Shown here: piece by piece, positions 16,510-24,700 of the stretch
Numbering within the stretch: position 1 is the first letter of the stretch
Layout of the letters: each line of letters begins with the position of its first letter
Assembly: GCA_964415185.1 (NCBI GenBank)
Contig: CAYPZI010000028.1
Location: forward strand, 1-28,732
Length of the DNA stretch: 28,732 nucleotides
Source: CAYVBJ01 sp964415185
GTDB lineage: Bacteria > Bacteroidota > Rhodothermia > Balneolales > Balneolaceae
Direction: 5' to 3'
Made by a program: the position numbers and the translations under genes
The notes under the pieces: model-generated
The model's input: only the letters and a program-made list of their open reading frames with translations
Database searches by the model: none
What the model was told of the DNA's origin: nothing

Positions 16510-16812
16510 TTATCCAAAATTCCAGTTTACTCCCCGGCCATTTTCAGGATCAGGAAAATTCCATTCAACAGCACCCTGGTCACACGCATACATGCAGGTT
16601 CCGCACTCAATACAATCTTCGACCTGGAAATGAACGGTACCTTTGTCATCAGTCGTGTAACAGTTGGCAGGACACGTGTACGTTGTGGCCTTGTGAGGAC
16701 ATACACTGTTACAAATATCGGTGTTTACAACGATATGCGGTTTAATTTCTGATTTAGACTGATTCCTGTAATTAACCAATCCAAGTTGTTCAGTCAGTTT
16801 AAGTTTTTTCAT
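16510..16812 (-). CDS. fixX: FixX-like ferredoxin of the EtfABCX complex
   Basis: A 100-residue iron-sulfur protein that relays electrons between the Etf flavins, FixC and the quinone pool. It has eight cysteines: Cys34, Cys38, Cys47 and Cys51 in the first half, and Cys67, Cys70, Cys73 and Cys77 in the classical CIECGTCMYAC motif. FixX from E. coli, as I remember it, has fewer, so two [4Fe-4S] clusters are possible here. IKPHIVVN and the C-terminal GRGVNWNFG match the FixX family. The ATG overlaps the fixC stop (ATGA, 16809-16812), typical of subunits made together. The assignment as FixX is firm; the cluster count is an inference. Confidence 0.92.
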   Translation of the reverse strand: MKKLKLTEQLGLVNYRNQSKSEIKPHIVVNTDICNSVCPHKATTYTCPANCYTTDDKGTVHFQVEDCIECGTCMYACDQGAVEWNFPDPENGRGVNWNFG

Positions 16813-18134
16813 AGTGATTTGGCTCCTTTGAATCCTAATTTCATAAGTTCCCAGGCCGATGCGTGCTCGGCAACCGCTTCCTTCATCAAAACACGTGCTT
16901 TTTTAGCAGGTTGATTATTAATCGTAAAAAAACTTCTTCCAAAGTGATTAATGAGATTTGGTATTTTATGAATCATAACCGGATCGTGCAGCAAATGAAC
17001 TGCATCCTGGAAATTATTGATATCTTTGAGAACGTAACTGTCGGACAGAGATTGCTGATAATCCTTCAGGGTTTGGGAGGAAAAATCGTTTTTTTGTTTG
17101 GCTTTAGCAATTGTTTCGGCGGCAAGAATGCCCGAGCGCATGGCATAGTCCATGCCCTGGATGGCCTTGCCGGCATTCATTAAAAGATTGGCGGCTTCTC
17201 CGCAAATCAACACCCCGTCTTTATACAATTTATCGGGCATAACCCGCTTATCCCCCGAAGAGACCACATGGGCGGAATACTCCACAACTTCACCGCCTTT
17301 AATGGTATCAGCAATAACGGGATGCGATTTGAAGTGGTTTAAAATATCGTAGGGCTTTTTAACTTTTTCCCTGAGATCTTTGAGCCCGAGTACAAGACCG
17401 ATTGAAATCGTATCCCTGTTGGTGTACAGAAATCCGCCGCCTTCGATACCGTCCGTGGCATATCCGACAAATTCATTACTCATCCCGCTCAACCCGTTTA
17501 ACTGAAAGCGGTCTTCAAGTTTTTCGCGGTCATATCGAATAATTTCTTTGACTCCTGTCAGGATATGATCGGCCGGCACATATTTATCCTGTAAACCGAT
17601 TTGCCTTGTCAGCAGGTTATTTACACCTTCGGCAATTATAATACTGTCTGCATAGAATTTCTCGTCACCCGTTCGAATACCAACGGCTTTGTCATTTTCC
17701 ATCAGGATTTCTTCGACAAGTATATTAGTCGCCACAAAAGAATCCATTGCAAAATCACTTTCGGCAATAGCTTCTTCCACTTTATCTGCTAACCATTTGT
17801 CAAATTTGGCACGCAGAACAATAACACCTGTATAAGGAGTGTTGTTGAAATGAGAAGATTTAAAATCGATTGAAAAAGATGACTGTTCATCCAGAAACGT
17901 AAGCCTTCGGTGATTGATGAATCGCTCCCATCCCCCATCTGTTTCTTCCCAGTAATTGGGAACCAGTTTTGCCAGATCGGATCCCCACAAAACTCCCCCC
18001 GATACATTTTTGGAACCGGCAAATTCACCCTTTTCAATAAGCAGGAATTTCATATTATTTTTTGCAAGGGTCATGGCTGCTGCAAGACCTGCAACCCCGG
18101 CGCCTATGATAATACAATCAAATTTTTCGTCCAT
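16809..18134 (-). CDS. fixC: FixC-like electron transfer flavoprotein:quinone oxidoreductase subunit
   Basis: A 441-residue FAD-dependent, membrane-associated oxidoreductase that takes electrons from EtfAB to quinone. The dinucleotide fold DCIIIGAGVAGLAAA (6-20; GAGVAG 11-16) opens the protein, followed by EKGEFAGSKNVSGGVLWG, a FixC/ETF-QO signature. It lacks a C-terminal ferredoxin domain; the separate fixX gene supplies it, as in FixABCX systems and unlike the fused eukaryotic ETF-QO. The gene overlaps fixX by four bases and follows etfA after 52 bases. Confidence 0.94.
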   Translation of the reverse strand: MDEKFDCIIIGAGVAGLAAAMTLAKNNMKFLLIEKGEFAGSKNVSGGVLWGSDLAKLVPNYWEETDGGWERFINHRRLTFLDEQSSFSIDFKSSHFNNTPYTGVIVLRAKFDKWLADKVEEAIAESDFAMDSFVATNILVEEILMENDKAVGIRTGDEKFYADSIIIAEGVNNLLTRQIGLQDKYVPADHILTGVKEIIRYDREKLEDRFQLNGLSGMSNEFVGYATDGIEGGGFLYTNRDTISIGLVLGLKDLREKVKKPYDILNHFKSHPVIADTIKGGEVVEYSAHVVSSGDKRVMPDKLYKDGVLICGEAANLLMNAGKAIQGMDYAMRSGILAAETIAKAKQKNDFSSQTLKDYQQSLSDSYVLKDINNFQDAVHLLHDPVMIHKIPNLINHFGRSFFTINNQPAKKARVLMKEAVAEHASAWELMKLGFKGAKSL

Positions 18135-18186
18135 ATCCTATTTTTTAAAAACCTGTTTGATCTTGCTCTTGTTCAGAAGCGGTTAT

Positions 18187-19161
18187 TCAGCTTTTGATTT
18201 TTTTTATTTCTTCAATAAAAGGGGGCAAAATCTTGTAAAGATCGCCTACGAGGCCGTAATCTGCTATTTCAAAAATGGCTGCATCGGGATCTTTATTGAT
18301 TGCAACGATAATTTTGCTGTTTGCCATTCCTGCTACGTGCTGTATGGCGCCGGATATTCCGATTGCGATATAAAGCTGAGGCGATACCACTTTCCCGGTC
18401 TGACCGATCTGAAGGCTCGGGTCCATGATACCTGCTTCAGTAAGTGCTCTTGAAGCACCGGTACCTGCATTCAGCACAGATGCCAGTTCATTAACCAGCT
18501 TTTGTCCTTCTTCGTCTTTGGCTCCACGGCCGGCAGCTACAATGGTTTCTGCTTCTGAAAGATCCATTTGTTCTGAAGAGGAAGTAATGATTTCTCTTAA
18601 CGTAATTTTCAATTCATCATCATCGAAGCTAAAGTCAATATTCTCAACCTTGCCCTCTGCTTTTTTTTCCGTGAGTTCGTACGAGCCGGATCTTACAGAT
18701 ACGAGAACAGTTTCAGCATCGGTTGTCACTTCCGATAGAATTTTTGCAGCCATCACAGGCCGCACGGCTTTAACGGTATCGCCATCAATTTCGAATGAAG
18801 AGACATCCGGCAGTGCAGCAGCCTCCCGGTTTGCAGCAAGGGCACCGAGAATATCTTTGGTTCCTTCCGTTGAACCAAAGGCAGTTATCCTGGGGTTGGT
18901 TCTTTCCATCACTGTTGATATGGCTTTCAACACCGGAACATTTAAATGATTTTTGAATATCGGGTCTTTTACGGTGTAGATGGTGGAAGCGCCATAATTT
19001 TGCACCTTATCCACATATTTTTCAGGTTCATTATTTATGATGAGCGCTTCGGATTTCAACCCGTGATTTTCAGCAAGTGAAGTACAATATGACAATATCT
19101 CGAGAGAAGATCTTTTAATTTTTCCGTCGGAGATGTCGATGTAGGTTAGTATAGAACTCAT
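18187..19161 (-). CDS. etfA: Electron transfer flavoprotein subunit alpha
   Basis: FAD-binding alpha subunit of the EtfAB dimer, 324 residues. The C-terminal FAD domain carries GASRALTEAG, QIGQTGKVVSP (251-261) and the signature YIAIGISGAIQHVAGM through NKDPDAAIFEIADYGLVGD (about 264-306). The N-terminal domain is more divergent (SSILTYIDISDGKIKR). It is the second gene of the etfB-etfA-fixC-fixX run, 52 bases after etfB. Whether the complex bifurcates electrons (NADH to quinone plus ferredoxin or flavodoxin) cannot be told from motifs read by eye; the gene set is that of bifurcating FixABCX/EtfABCX complexes. Confidence 0.96.
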   Translation of the reverse strand: MSSILTYIDISDGKIKRSSLEILSYCTSLAENHGLKSEALIINNEPEKYVDKVQNYGASTIYTVKDPIFKNHLNVPVLKAISTVMERTNPRITAFGSTEGTKDILGALAANREAAALPDVSSFEIDGDTVKAVRPVMAAKILSEVTTDAETVLVSVRSGSYELTEKKAEGKVENIDFSFDDDELKITLREIITSSSEQMDLSEAETIVAAGRGAKDEEGQKLVNELASVLNAGTGASRALTEAGIMDPSLQIGQTGKVVSPQLYIAIGISGAIQHVAGMANSKIIVAINKDPDAAIFEIADYGLVGDLYKILPPFIEEIKKIKS

Positions 19162-19213
19162 TTGCAGGTTTAATTTTAATTTCGGTTGAATAGTTTAAAT
19201 TTTTGTGGTGTAA

Positions 19214-19981
19214 TTAAAGTACATTGGCTTCTTCATCCAGAAGTTTTGCCACTTCCTTGGCAATTTCATCAGGCTCGCCTTCGAATTTTTTACCTGGCTC
19301 ACGGCCTGGTTTTTCCTTGAAACTTTCTATTTGGGTTTTCGGCTGAATATTTTCATGATCGAGTCCGAGATCGGAAAGAGTGAGTGTATCTACCGGTTTT
19401 TTCTTTGATTGCATAATTCCTTTAAGGCTTGGAATACGCGGTTCATTCATATCATTCGAGCAGGTAACTAAACCCGGGGTGGATAATTCAATAATTTCGC
19501 GTCCGTTGTCACCCTGCCGTGAGACAACCAGGTTATCATCCTCCAAGTCAAGTCCAACGGCATTTGTTACATAGGGAAGCTGAAGTTTTTCAGCCAGCAT
19601 TGAACCTGTTAAACCGGAATCCGTATCCTGGCTTTGTTTGCCACAAAAAATATAGTCATATTCGTTCTTGCTGAAAAAAGCATTCAGAATTTCAGCATAT
19701 GAAGAGGAATCAAAATTTTCTTCTTCAACTACGATGTGCGTTCCTTTCGATGCGCCCATGGCAAGTGCTTTGCGGATTGTTTCTTTTGCTTTTTCACTGC
19801 CAATTAAAACCACTTCGGCCTCTCCGCCGTGCTTTTCACTCAGTACCAGCGCTTCTTCAACGGCAGAAGCATCATACGCATTTAATATCATCCGATCTGT
19901 ATCCTGGTAAAGTTGTCCATCCTTGATCTGGAGTGGCGCATTAACATCGGGAACCTGCTTGATGCATATCAAAAATTTCAT
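19214..19981 (-). CDS. etfB: Electron transfer flavoprotein subunit beta
   Basis: A 255-residue beta subunit that binds the second nucleotide or flavin of the Etf dimer. MKFLICIKQVPDVNAPLQI is the family start. NAYDASAVEEALVL and CGKQSQDTDSGLTGSMLAE (about 117-135) form the nucleotide-binding face, and the C-terminal anchor helix follows EPRIPSLKGIM. It is the first gene of the operon, so the promoter should lie within the 600-base gene-poor stretch upstream (19982-20580), although I cannot assign boxes. The ATG at 19981 has no strong Shine-Dalgarno. Confidence 0.96.
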   Translation of the reverse strand: MKFLICIKQVPDVNAPLQIKDGQLYQDTDRMILNAYDASAVEEALVLSEKHGGEAEVVLIGSEKAKETIRKALAMGASKGTHIVVEEENFDSSSYAEILNAFFSKNEYDYIFCGKQSQDTDSGLTGSMLAEKLQLPYVTNAVGLDLEDDNLVVSRQGDNGREIIELSTPGLVTCSNDMNEPRIPSLKGIMQSKKKPVDTLTLSDLGLDHENIQPKTQIESFKEKPGREPGKKFEGEPDEIAKEVAKLLDEEANVL

Positions 19982-20580
19982 TCGTCTGTGTACTTTTTAA
20001 TTAAAAATTGTTTTTCCGTTAATCATGTAAAAGAATCTGGAATCGCTTCCCAAATCATGTAATATAAGAAACAGCTAAGATAAATATTCCATTCAATCGG
20101 GTGATCCGGAGATTTCATAACACGGCATCACATCCGTCCAAAACGATTTTCTGATGTGCCGGCTTAAGGATGAACATGTATGGTCGTTCAACCCGCTCTC
20201 GGGATTGGCAAAAAAGTGCCGGTTTTCGCCACGTAGTTGCGCAGGCACGAAGCAACACGAAGAACCCCGATAGATCTATTTAAAATTAAACTTAAAAATT
20301 AAAGTCGGTTTGCAGCCAACTATACTTTTTGGACAGCCTCCTATTCATGTTAGATTCCTTTTAGGGGTTGGGATTTTGAAATTCATATAAATTTAACATA
20401 AGTAGAAATTTGCTGTTTTAATCGGCTGTAACATTTGATTTAATTCAGCATAACTGGTTTGTATTTATATGAAAGCGGGCGGTGAGGATATTAGAATAAA
20501 TTAATGCTCTTTCCATATTTGTAACAAAAAGAAGATGCAGGTGTCTTGCTGAGTAGATGACTAAATGATCCCAGAAAATA
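19982..20580. other. Gene-poor divergent region between etfB (-) and a receiver gene (+), containing repeat copy B
   Basis: These 599 bases hold no open frame I would call a gene. The first 250 bases lie upstream of etfB and should include its promoter. Repeat copy B covers 20235-20339. The remaining 240 bases are AT-rich and lead to the receiver gene at 20581. No tRNA, riboswitch or long hairpin with a U-run is evident. Confidence 0.6.
20235..20339 (+). repeat. Dispersed ~105-bp repeat, copy B
   Basis: Same family and orientation as 7621-7726. The 66 bases at 20274-20339 match 7661-7726 without gaps and with five mismatches. The similarity stops abruptly after GGACAGCCT in both copies, giving one sharp boundary. 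The other boundary is softer, near AGTTGCG. The two copies have different flanks, and no obvious target-site duplication is visible. Confidence 0.85.
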
Positions 20581-20934
20581 ATGCGAGTTTTAATAGTAGA
20601 AGATGATTTAATTATATCCCTGGTTCTCGACCGCATGGTCAGCCAGTTAGGGCACGAGGTAATTGCCAAGGTAACTACAGGGGAAAAAGCTCTGGAGATA
20701 GCCAGAGATGAACAACCGGAACTGATTTTGATGGACATCCGGCTGGCCGGTCAGCTTGACGGAATTGAGACGATGGCACTTATTCAGAAAGAACGATACA
20801 TTCCGGTTATCTACATTACAGGCAACAATGACCGCCGAAACAGGGAAAGAGCTGAAGAGACAGACTTTATTGATTTTCTCATCAAGCCCGTCAGTATTGA
20901 GCAGCTTGAGAAATGCTTTATCGAAGCTGTTTGA
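20581..20934 (+). CDS. Single-domain response regulator (CheY-like receiver)
   Basis: A 117-residue stand-alone receiver with no output domain. The acidic pocket is Glu7-Asp8-Asp9 (in IVEDDL), the phospho-acceptor is Asp52 in LILMDIRL, the switch Thr is Thr80 (IYITGN), and the conserved Lys is Lys102 in FLIKPVS. It therefore has all residues needed for phosphorylation. No histidine kinase or output partner is encoded in the window, so its partner is unknown. It is preceded by about 240 bases of AT-rich leader after repeat copy B and converges on xerD with a 173-base gap. No Shine-Dalgarno is evident before ATG 20581. Confidence 0.9.
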   Translation: MRVLIVEDDLIISLVLDRMVSQLGHEVIAKVTTGEKALEIARDEQPELILMDIRLAGQLDGIETMALIQKERYIPVIYITGNNDRRNRERAEETDFIDFLIKPVSIEQLEKCFIEAV

Positions 20935-21001
20935 TTGTACCCTGCAAGCATTAGAAATGCAGGAGCAATCTTAAAAAAGTTGTGCAAGAAATTAAGGTTG
21001 G

Positions 21002-21040
21002 AATCACGGATTTGATGGATAACACGGATTCCTCGGATTA
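21002..21040. repeat. Short CACGGATT-type degenerate repeat
   Basis: Variants of CACGGATT, GATGGAT and CTCGGATT occur four times within 39 bases in the gap between the receiver gene and xerD. This is the appearance of a short dispersed intergenic repeat. No protein or RNA gene is supported here. Confidence 0.45.
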
Positions 21041-21107
21041 TTTTGATTATTTTACCATCGCTATTGAGATGCATTGTTCCCCTAAAACCTCCGGCAGGAT
21101 TTTGGAA

Positions 21108-22025
21108 TTAAGCTCTCGGGTGAAATTGTTTGTGAACCTGATGCAAGAGAGAGCGGTCTACATGAGTGTAAATTTCAGTTGTCATGATAGATGCGTGCCC
21201 AAGCATTTCCTGTACTGCCCTTAAATCGGCACCACCTTCGAGCAAATGTGTTGCAAATGAGTGCCTGAAAATATGGGGATAAACATTTTTGTTGATACCG
21301 GCTTTATCTGCATATTTGTTTACTATATTCCACACGCTCATTCTTGTCAGCGGGCCGCCACGCTGGTTCAGGAACAATCTGTTTTTAGCCTTACCGGGAT
21401 TTTTTTTATTGATAAAAGCAGGCCTTGTCTGTTCAAGATAGTGTTCGATTGCCAGTTGAGCCATTTCGCCGGCCGGTACAAGCCGTTCCTTGTTTCCTTT
21501 GCCCAGAACCCTGATAAAACCGATCTCAAAAAAGAGGCTGTCAGGTTGCAGGCCGGTCAATTCACTCACGCGCATGCCTGTAGCGTAGAGTGTTTCGAGA
21601 ATAGCAGCATCCCTGATTCCGGCGGCAGTCGTTCTGTCGGGTGAATCGAGTATTTGCCCGATTTCATCAGGCGACAGAATTTCAGGCAGGTTTTTTGCTT
21701 TTTTGGGAAGGTCGATTAATTCCGCCGGATTGGCTACACTGATTTTTTCAGCCATGGTAAATTCATGAAAGCTGCGGATACTTGAAATATTGCGTGCGAT
21801 TGAACTGACCGACATATTTAAATCAGTCAAAACTTCAAGATAATTTTCGATGTGCTGTAGGGTAACCCCGCTAAAATCTTTGATTTTAAGTTCTCTCCTG
21901 AGGTAGCTTAAGTACCTTCTGATATCATTTTCGTATGAAATGACAGAGTTATCAGCTAACCCCTTTTCAAGTTTTACAAATTGAAGATAGCGGGCCAGTA
22001 TATTTTTGAACTCATCCAAAAGCAA
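21108..22025 (-). CDS. xerD: Tyrosine recombinase XerD/XerC-type, chromosome dimer resolution
   Basis: A 305-residue site-specific recombinase that resolves chromosome dimers at dif near FtsK. The catalytic set is complete: Arg152 (ATGMRVSEL), Lys176 (LGKGNKER), His251 and Arg254 (PHIFRHSFATHLL), His277 (LGHASIMTT) and the nucleophile Tyr286 (EIYTHVD). The ending FHPRA resembles E. coli XerD, which ends in HPRA, so I favour XerD over XerC. The start is TTG 22025; an in-frame TAA lies 12 bases further upstream and no ATG is near. No phage or integron genes lie beside it, so a housekeeping role is likely. The paralogue must be elsewhere if two Xer proteins are used. Confidence 0.9.
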   Translation of the reverse strand: MLLDEFKNILARYLQFVKLEKGLADNSVISYENDIRRYLSYLRRELKIKDFSGVTLQHIENYLEVLTDLNMSVSSIARNISSIRSFHEFTMAEKISVANPAELIDLPKKAKNLPEILSPDEIGQILDSPDRTTAAGIRDAAILETLYATGMRVSELTGLQPDSLFFEIGFIRVLGKGNKERLVPAGEMAQLAIEHYLEQTRPAFINKKNPGKAKNRLFLNQRGGPLTRMSVWNIVNKYADKAGINKNVYPHIFRHSFATHLLEGGADLRAVQEMLGHASIMTTEIYTHVDRSLLHQVHKQFHPRA

Positions 22026-22096
22026 CTTTGTGTTTATTAATTCCCTAAAATCCGCAAGAGTAATTGTAAAAGATTGATTTTAAAATAAATGAGTCA

Positions 22097-22114
22097 TCCC
22101 GAAAGCATTCGGGA
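22097..22114. repeat. Inverted repeat TCCCGAA...TTCGGGA
   Basis: Seven-base perfect arms with a four-base loop, preceded by GAGTCA. It lies in the 164-base gap between pgpH and xerD. It resembles short palindromic elements I associate with intergenic DNA of this phylum. There is no T-run after it, so an intrinsic terminator is not supported. A second palindrome follows at 22154-22170. Confidence 0.6.
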
Positions 22115-22153
22115 CTTGCAAGCAAGGATTCATTTAAATGATTAGAAATCAAC

Positions 22154-22170
22154 AAGTCATCCGATGACTT
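22154..22170. repeat. Palindrome AAGTCATC-C-GATGACTT
   Basis: Eight-base perfect arms around one central base, 40 bases beyond the first palindrome and 20 bases before the 3' end of the PgpH-like gene. Its arms echo the GAGTCATC at the edge of the first palindrome, so both may be parts of one composite repeat. Confidence 0.5.
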
Positions 22171-22189
22171 TCGGTTATTGGGAATTCTC

Positions 22190-24571
22190 CTATTTATCAG
22201 CAGTTTCAGGAGCCTCTTCCTTTTCTTGGGAATTCTCTTCTGTTTTCTTGTTTTTTTCATCCTGTTTTTTCTTATCGTCGGGATATTCAATCCTTTTATG
22301 ATAAACCCCGACAAGTATATTCAGAAAGGCCTGCTTTATTATTTCAATCTGGCTAAATGTCAGCGGGCAGTGATTTAACTGGTTGTCACTTATGTTAATT
22401 TCGATCATTCGGTTGATCAAGGTGTTCAATTTGGAATAACTGTGATCTTTCATTGATCTTGAAGCCGCCTCGATGCCGTCGGCCAGCATCATAATACCCT
22501 GTTCTTTTGTGAACGGCCTTGGACCGTCATACCTGAAATCATCTTCGAGTATATCACTGTCAGACTTATCCTTTTTCTTGGCTTTTTCATAAAAAAACCG
22601 GATCAGGGATGTACCGTGATGAGTTTTAATAAAATCGATTATAACCTCAGGCAGGTTATGCTCTTTTGCCAATTTCACACCTTCGCTCACATGATTTTTT
22701 ATAACAAGTGCACTCATTTGAGGTTTCAGTTTATCATGTTCATTTCTTTCCCCTGCCTGGTTTTCAACGAAATAATCCGGTTTATCCATTTTTCCCACGT
22801 CATGAAACATGGCAGCAACCCGGCAAAGAAGGGCATTGGCTCCTATGGCAGAAGCTGCTGCTTCAGATAAATTGGATACCTGTAAACTGTGATGAAATGA
22901 GCCGGGGGCCTTATTCATCAATTCTTTCAGCAGGGGATGGTTGGTATCACTCAACTCAAGCAGTGTAAAATCAGTTGTGATTTTAAACAATTTTTCAAAG
23001 AGCAGTATTAACGGGTAGGTAAAGAGTATAAAAAGTGAATTAATCAGTACAAAGAACACATTATTCAAATAGGTTTCCAAACCGCTAAACCGGGAAAGAG
23101 AAAATCCGCCTATCACAAGAACATACGTAATAAAAACAATTCCTGGAGTTGTAAAGAAAAATTGTGAACGGTTTTTAATGTCTCTTACAGAAAATACTCC
23201 GAGGCTGCATGCAGTTGTAGTTGCGACAAGATACTGAAAATCATAATCATGATAGAGGCCTGTTATTATGGCAAGAGTAAATGTTGCAAGCAATCCAACC
23301 CGCGAATCGAAAATAATTGTAAGTATAATGGGGGCAATAGCAACCGACACTATGTAATTGTTTACCTGGTCAAAAGGATAAACCACAGCACTGCCAACAC
23401 AGATAATGGTTAAAGTCAGAAAAACAAGAAGGTACATAGAAACGTCATCATGAATTTTTCTTCTGTATAAGAAAAGATACATGATGAAAACCAGGCTGGT
23501 TATAATTAATACTATGATCTCACCACTGTATCTGAGCCATTTTTCAAGTGTGGTAGCCGAAGAGGCACGGGCCGTGGCAAGGCTTTCAAGTATATTGGCT
23601 TTTTCTTCGGTTACAATATCCCCTCTTCGGATAATGACCTGTCCCTGTGCAACTGCGCCCTTGGTATTTGAGATGCTGTCGAGATTTTCCTGCAGGCGGG
23701 ACTCTGTGTCTTCCGGATTATAAATCAGGTTCGGAAGCATTACCTGTCTTATAATCTGTATAGCTACATTCGCAACAGAAGATGTTTGCTCTTCGGAGAA
23801 ACGGTTATCTGCAAACTTGAATGCTTCTTCCATGTCCCTGAGATTTCCCAGGTTTCTGGTACGTTCCGTGCGATCCTCCAGGTTTCTCACTATAATCCTG
23901 TTTTGTTCAATGTTACTTTTTGGCCTGTTTATGACTCCATCATCAAGCAGCCGGTCAATAACCGATTCAAGCGTACCCCGGATATTATTCATTATGAAGC
24001 TGTTGCTGCGCCTGTTATCCGGCCGAAGGGAAATATATGTATCGAGAATTGTGTTCCAGGCTGAATCATTAAATTCTATACCCGAAAAATTGAGCTCTTC
24101 AATAAAACGAAGACTGTCGTTTGATGAGGAGACATTCGGATTTGATTTTGCATTTTGCCACTGAACATAAGCATCAAGCACAGGTTGTAAATCACGGTAA
24201 AGAGAATCAATTCTGCTTTCAATATTCATCGAAGCTTCATTATCCACATGAAAAACAGGCGGAGTATTTGCTCTGACTTCCTCTCTTTCATCGTTTAGTT
24301 CTCCTTCCGTTTTTTTGATTGAAAAAGTAAAAGGAGCTGTAAGGTCATCAGCTCTCCAGGGTTCATCAAGTGAATAGTTTGCTACAGGCTGAAAGGAAGG
24401 TTGCGGTAATAAAATTACAATAATCAGTAAAAAAACAAACTGAATACCGAAACGTGCATACTTTTTCCTCCGGCCTGCAGTTTCCTGCTCCTCTTTTTTC
24501 TTTTTTTCCCCGATGCTCGGAGCTCCCTTTTTTGATTTCGGAGAGAGGCCGAATCTTTCAAGTAAACCCAT
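22190..24571 (-). CDS. pgpH: PgpH-like 7TM-HD membrane phosphohydrolase (probable c-di-AMP phosphodiesterase)
   Basis: A 793-residue inner-membrane protein with the full PgpH layout. A Lys-rich cytosolic N-terminus (about 11-40) precedes one anchor helix (42-58). An extracytoplasmic 7TMR-HD domain follows (about 70-345), with NTPPVFHVD and VAQGQVIIRRGDIVTEEKAN. Seven helices come next (about 350-530). The cytosolic HD domain starts near 545: HSLQVSNLSEAA, the metal pair His590-Asp591 in AAMFHDVGKM, His651-His652 in FIKTHHGTS and Asp698 in LADGIEAAS. Known relatives hydrolyse c-di-AMP to pApA, which suggests c-di-AMP signalling here. The C-terminus is a Lys/Glu-rich tail. It lies downstream of ligA, 129 bases away. 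Confidence 0.92.
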   Translation of the reverse strand: MGLLERFGLSPKSKKGAPSIGEKKKKEEQETAGRRKKYARFGIQFVFLLIIVILLPQPSFQPVANYSLDEPWRADDLTAPFTFSIKKTEGELNDEREEVRANTPPVFHVDNEASMNIESRIDSLYRDLQPVLDAYVQWQNAKSNPNVSSSNDSLRFIEELNFSGIEFNDSAWNTILDTYISLRPDNRRSNSFIMNNIRGTLESVIDRLLDDGVINRPKSNIEQNRIIVRNLEDRTERTRNLGNLRDMEEAFKFADNRFSEEQTSSVANVAIQIIRQVMLPNLIYNPEDTESRLQENLDSISNTKGAVAQGQVIIRRGDIVTEEKANILESLATARASSATTLEKWLRYSGEIIVLIITSLVFIMYLFLYRRKIHDDVSMYLLVFLTLTIICVGSAVVYPFDQVNNYIVSVAIAPIILTIIFDSRVGLLATFTLAIITGLYHDYDFQYLVATTTACSLGVFSVRDIKNRSQFFFTTPGIVFITYVLVIGGFSLSRFSGLETYLNNVFFVLINSLFILFTYPLILLFEKLFKITTDFTLLELSDTNHPLLKELMNKAPGSFHHSLQVSNLSEAAASAIGANALLCRVAAMFHDVGKMDKPDYFVENQAGERNEHDKLKPQMSALVIKNHVSEGVKLAKEHNLPEVIIDFIKTHHGTSLIRFFYEKAKKKDKSDSDILEDDFRYDGPRPFTKEQGIMMLADGIEAASRSMKDHSYSKLNTLINRMIEINISDNQLNHCPLTFSQIEIIKQAFLNILVGVYHKRIEYPDDKKKQDEKNKKTEENSQEKEEAPETADK

Positions 24572-24700
24572 AAATTAAATCTACAATTGTTTTGGCTGCT
24601 TCAATTCTTTAAAACGAAAAGGGAGCATAAAGCAGTATAATTCAATGATTTTATAAGAGTATAGCAATGCATTCCCACAGAACAAAATAAAGAAATGATT

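Noticed and set aside
20941..20963. Hairpin CCTGCA...TGCAGG after the receiver gene as a terminator
   Set aside because: The stem is only six base pairs with an 11-base loop and no T-run follows. It may be chance.
20982..21224. 80-codon + strand open frame overlapping the xerD 3' end
   Set aside because: It spans a short degenerate repeat and antisense xerD sequence, and shows no protein signature.
21108..22025. Phage or integron integrase instead of XerD
   Set aside because: No phage, att, cassette or transposition genes are adjacent, and the length and C-terminus fit housekeeping XerD.
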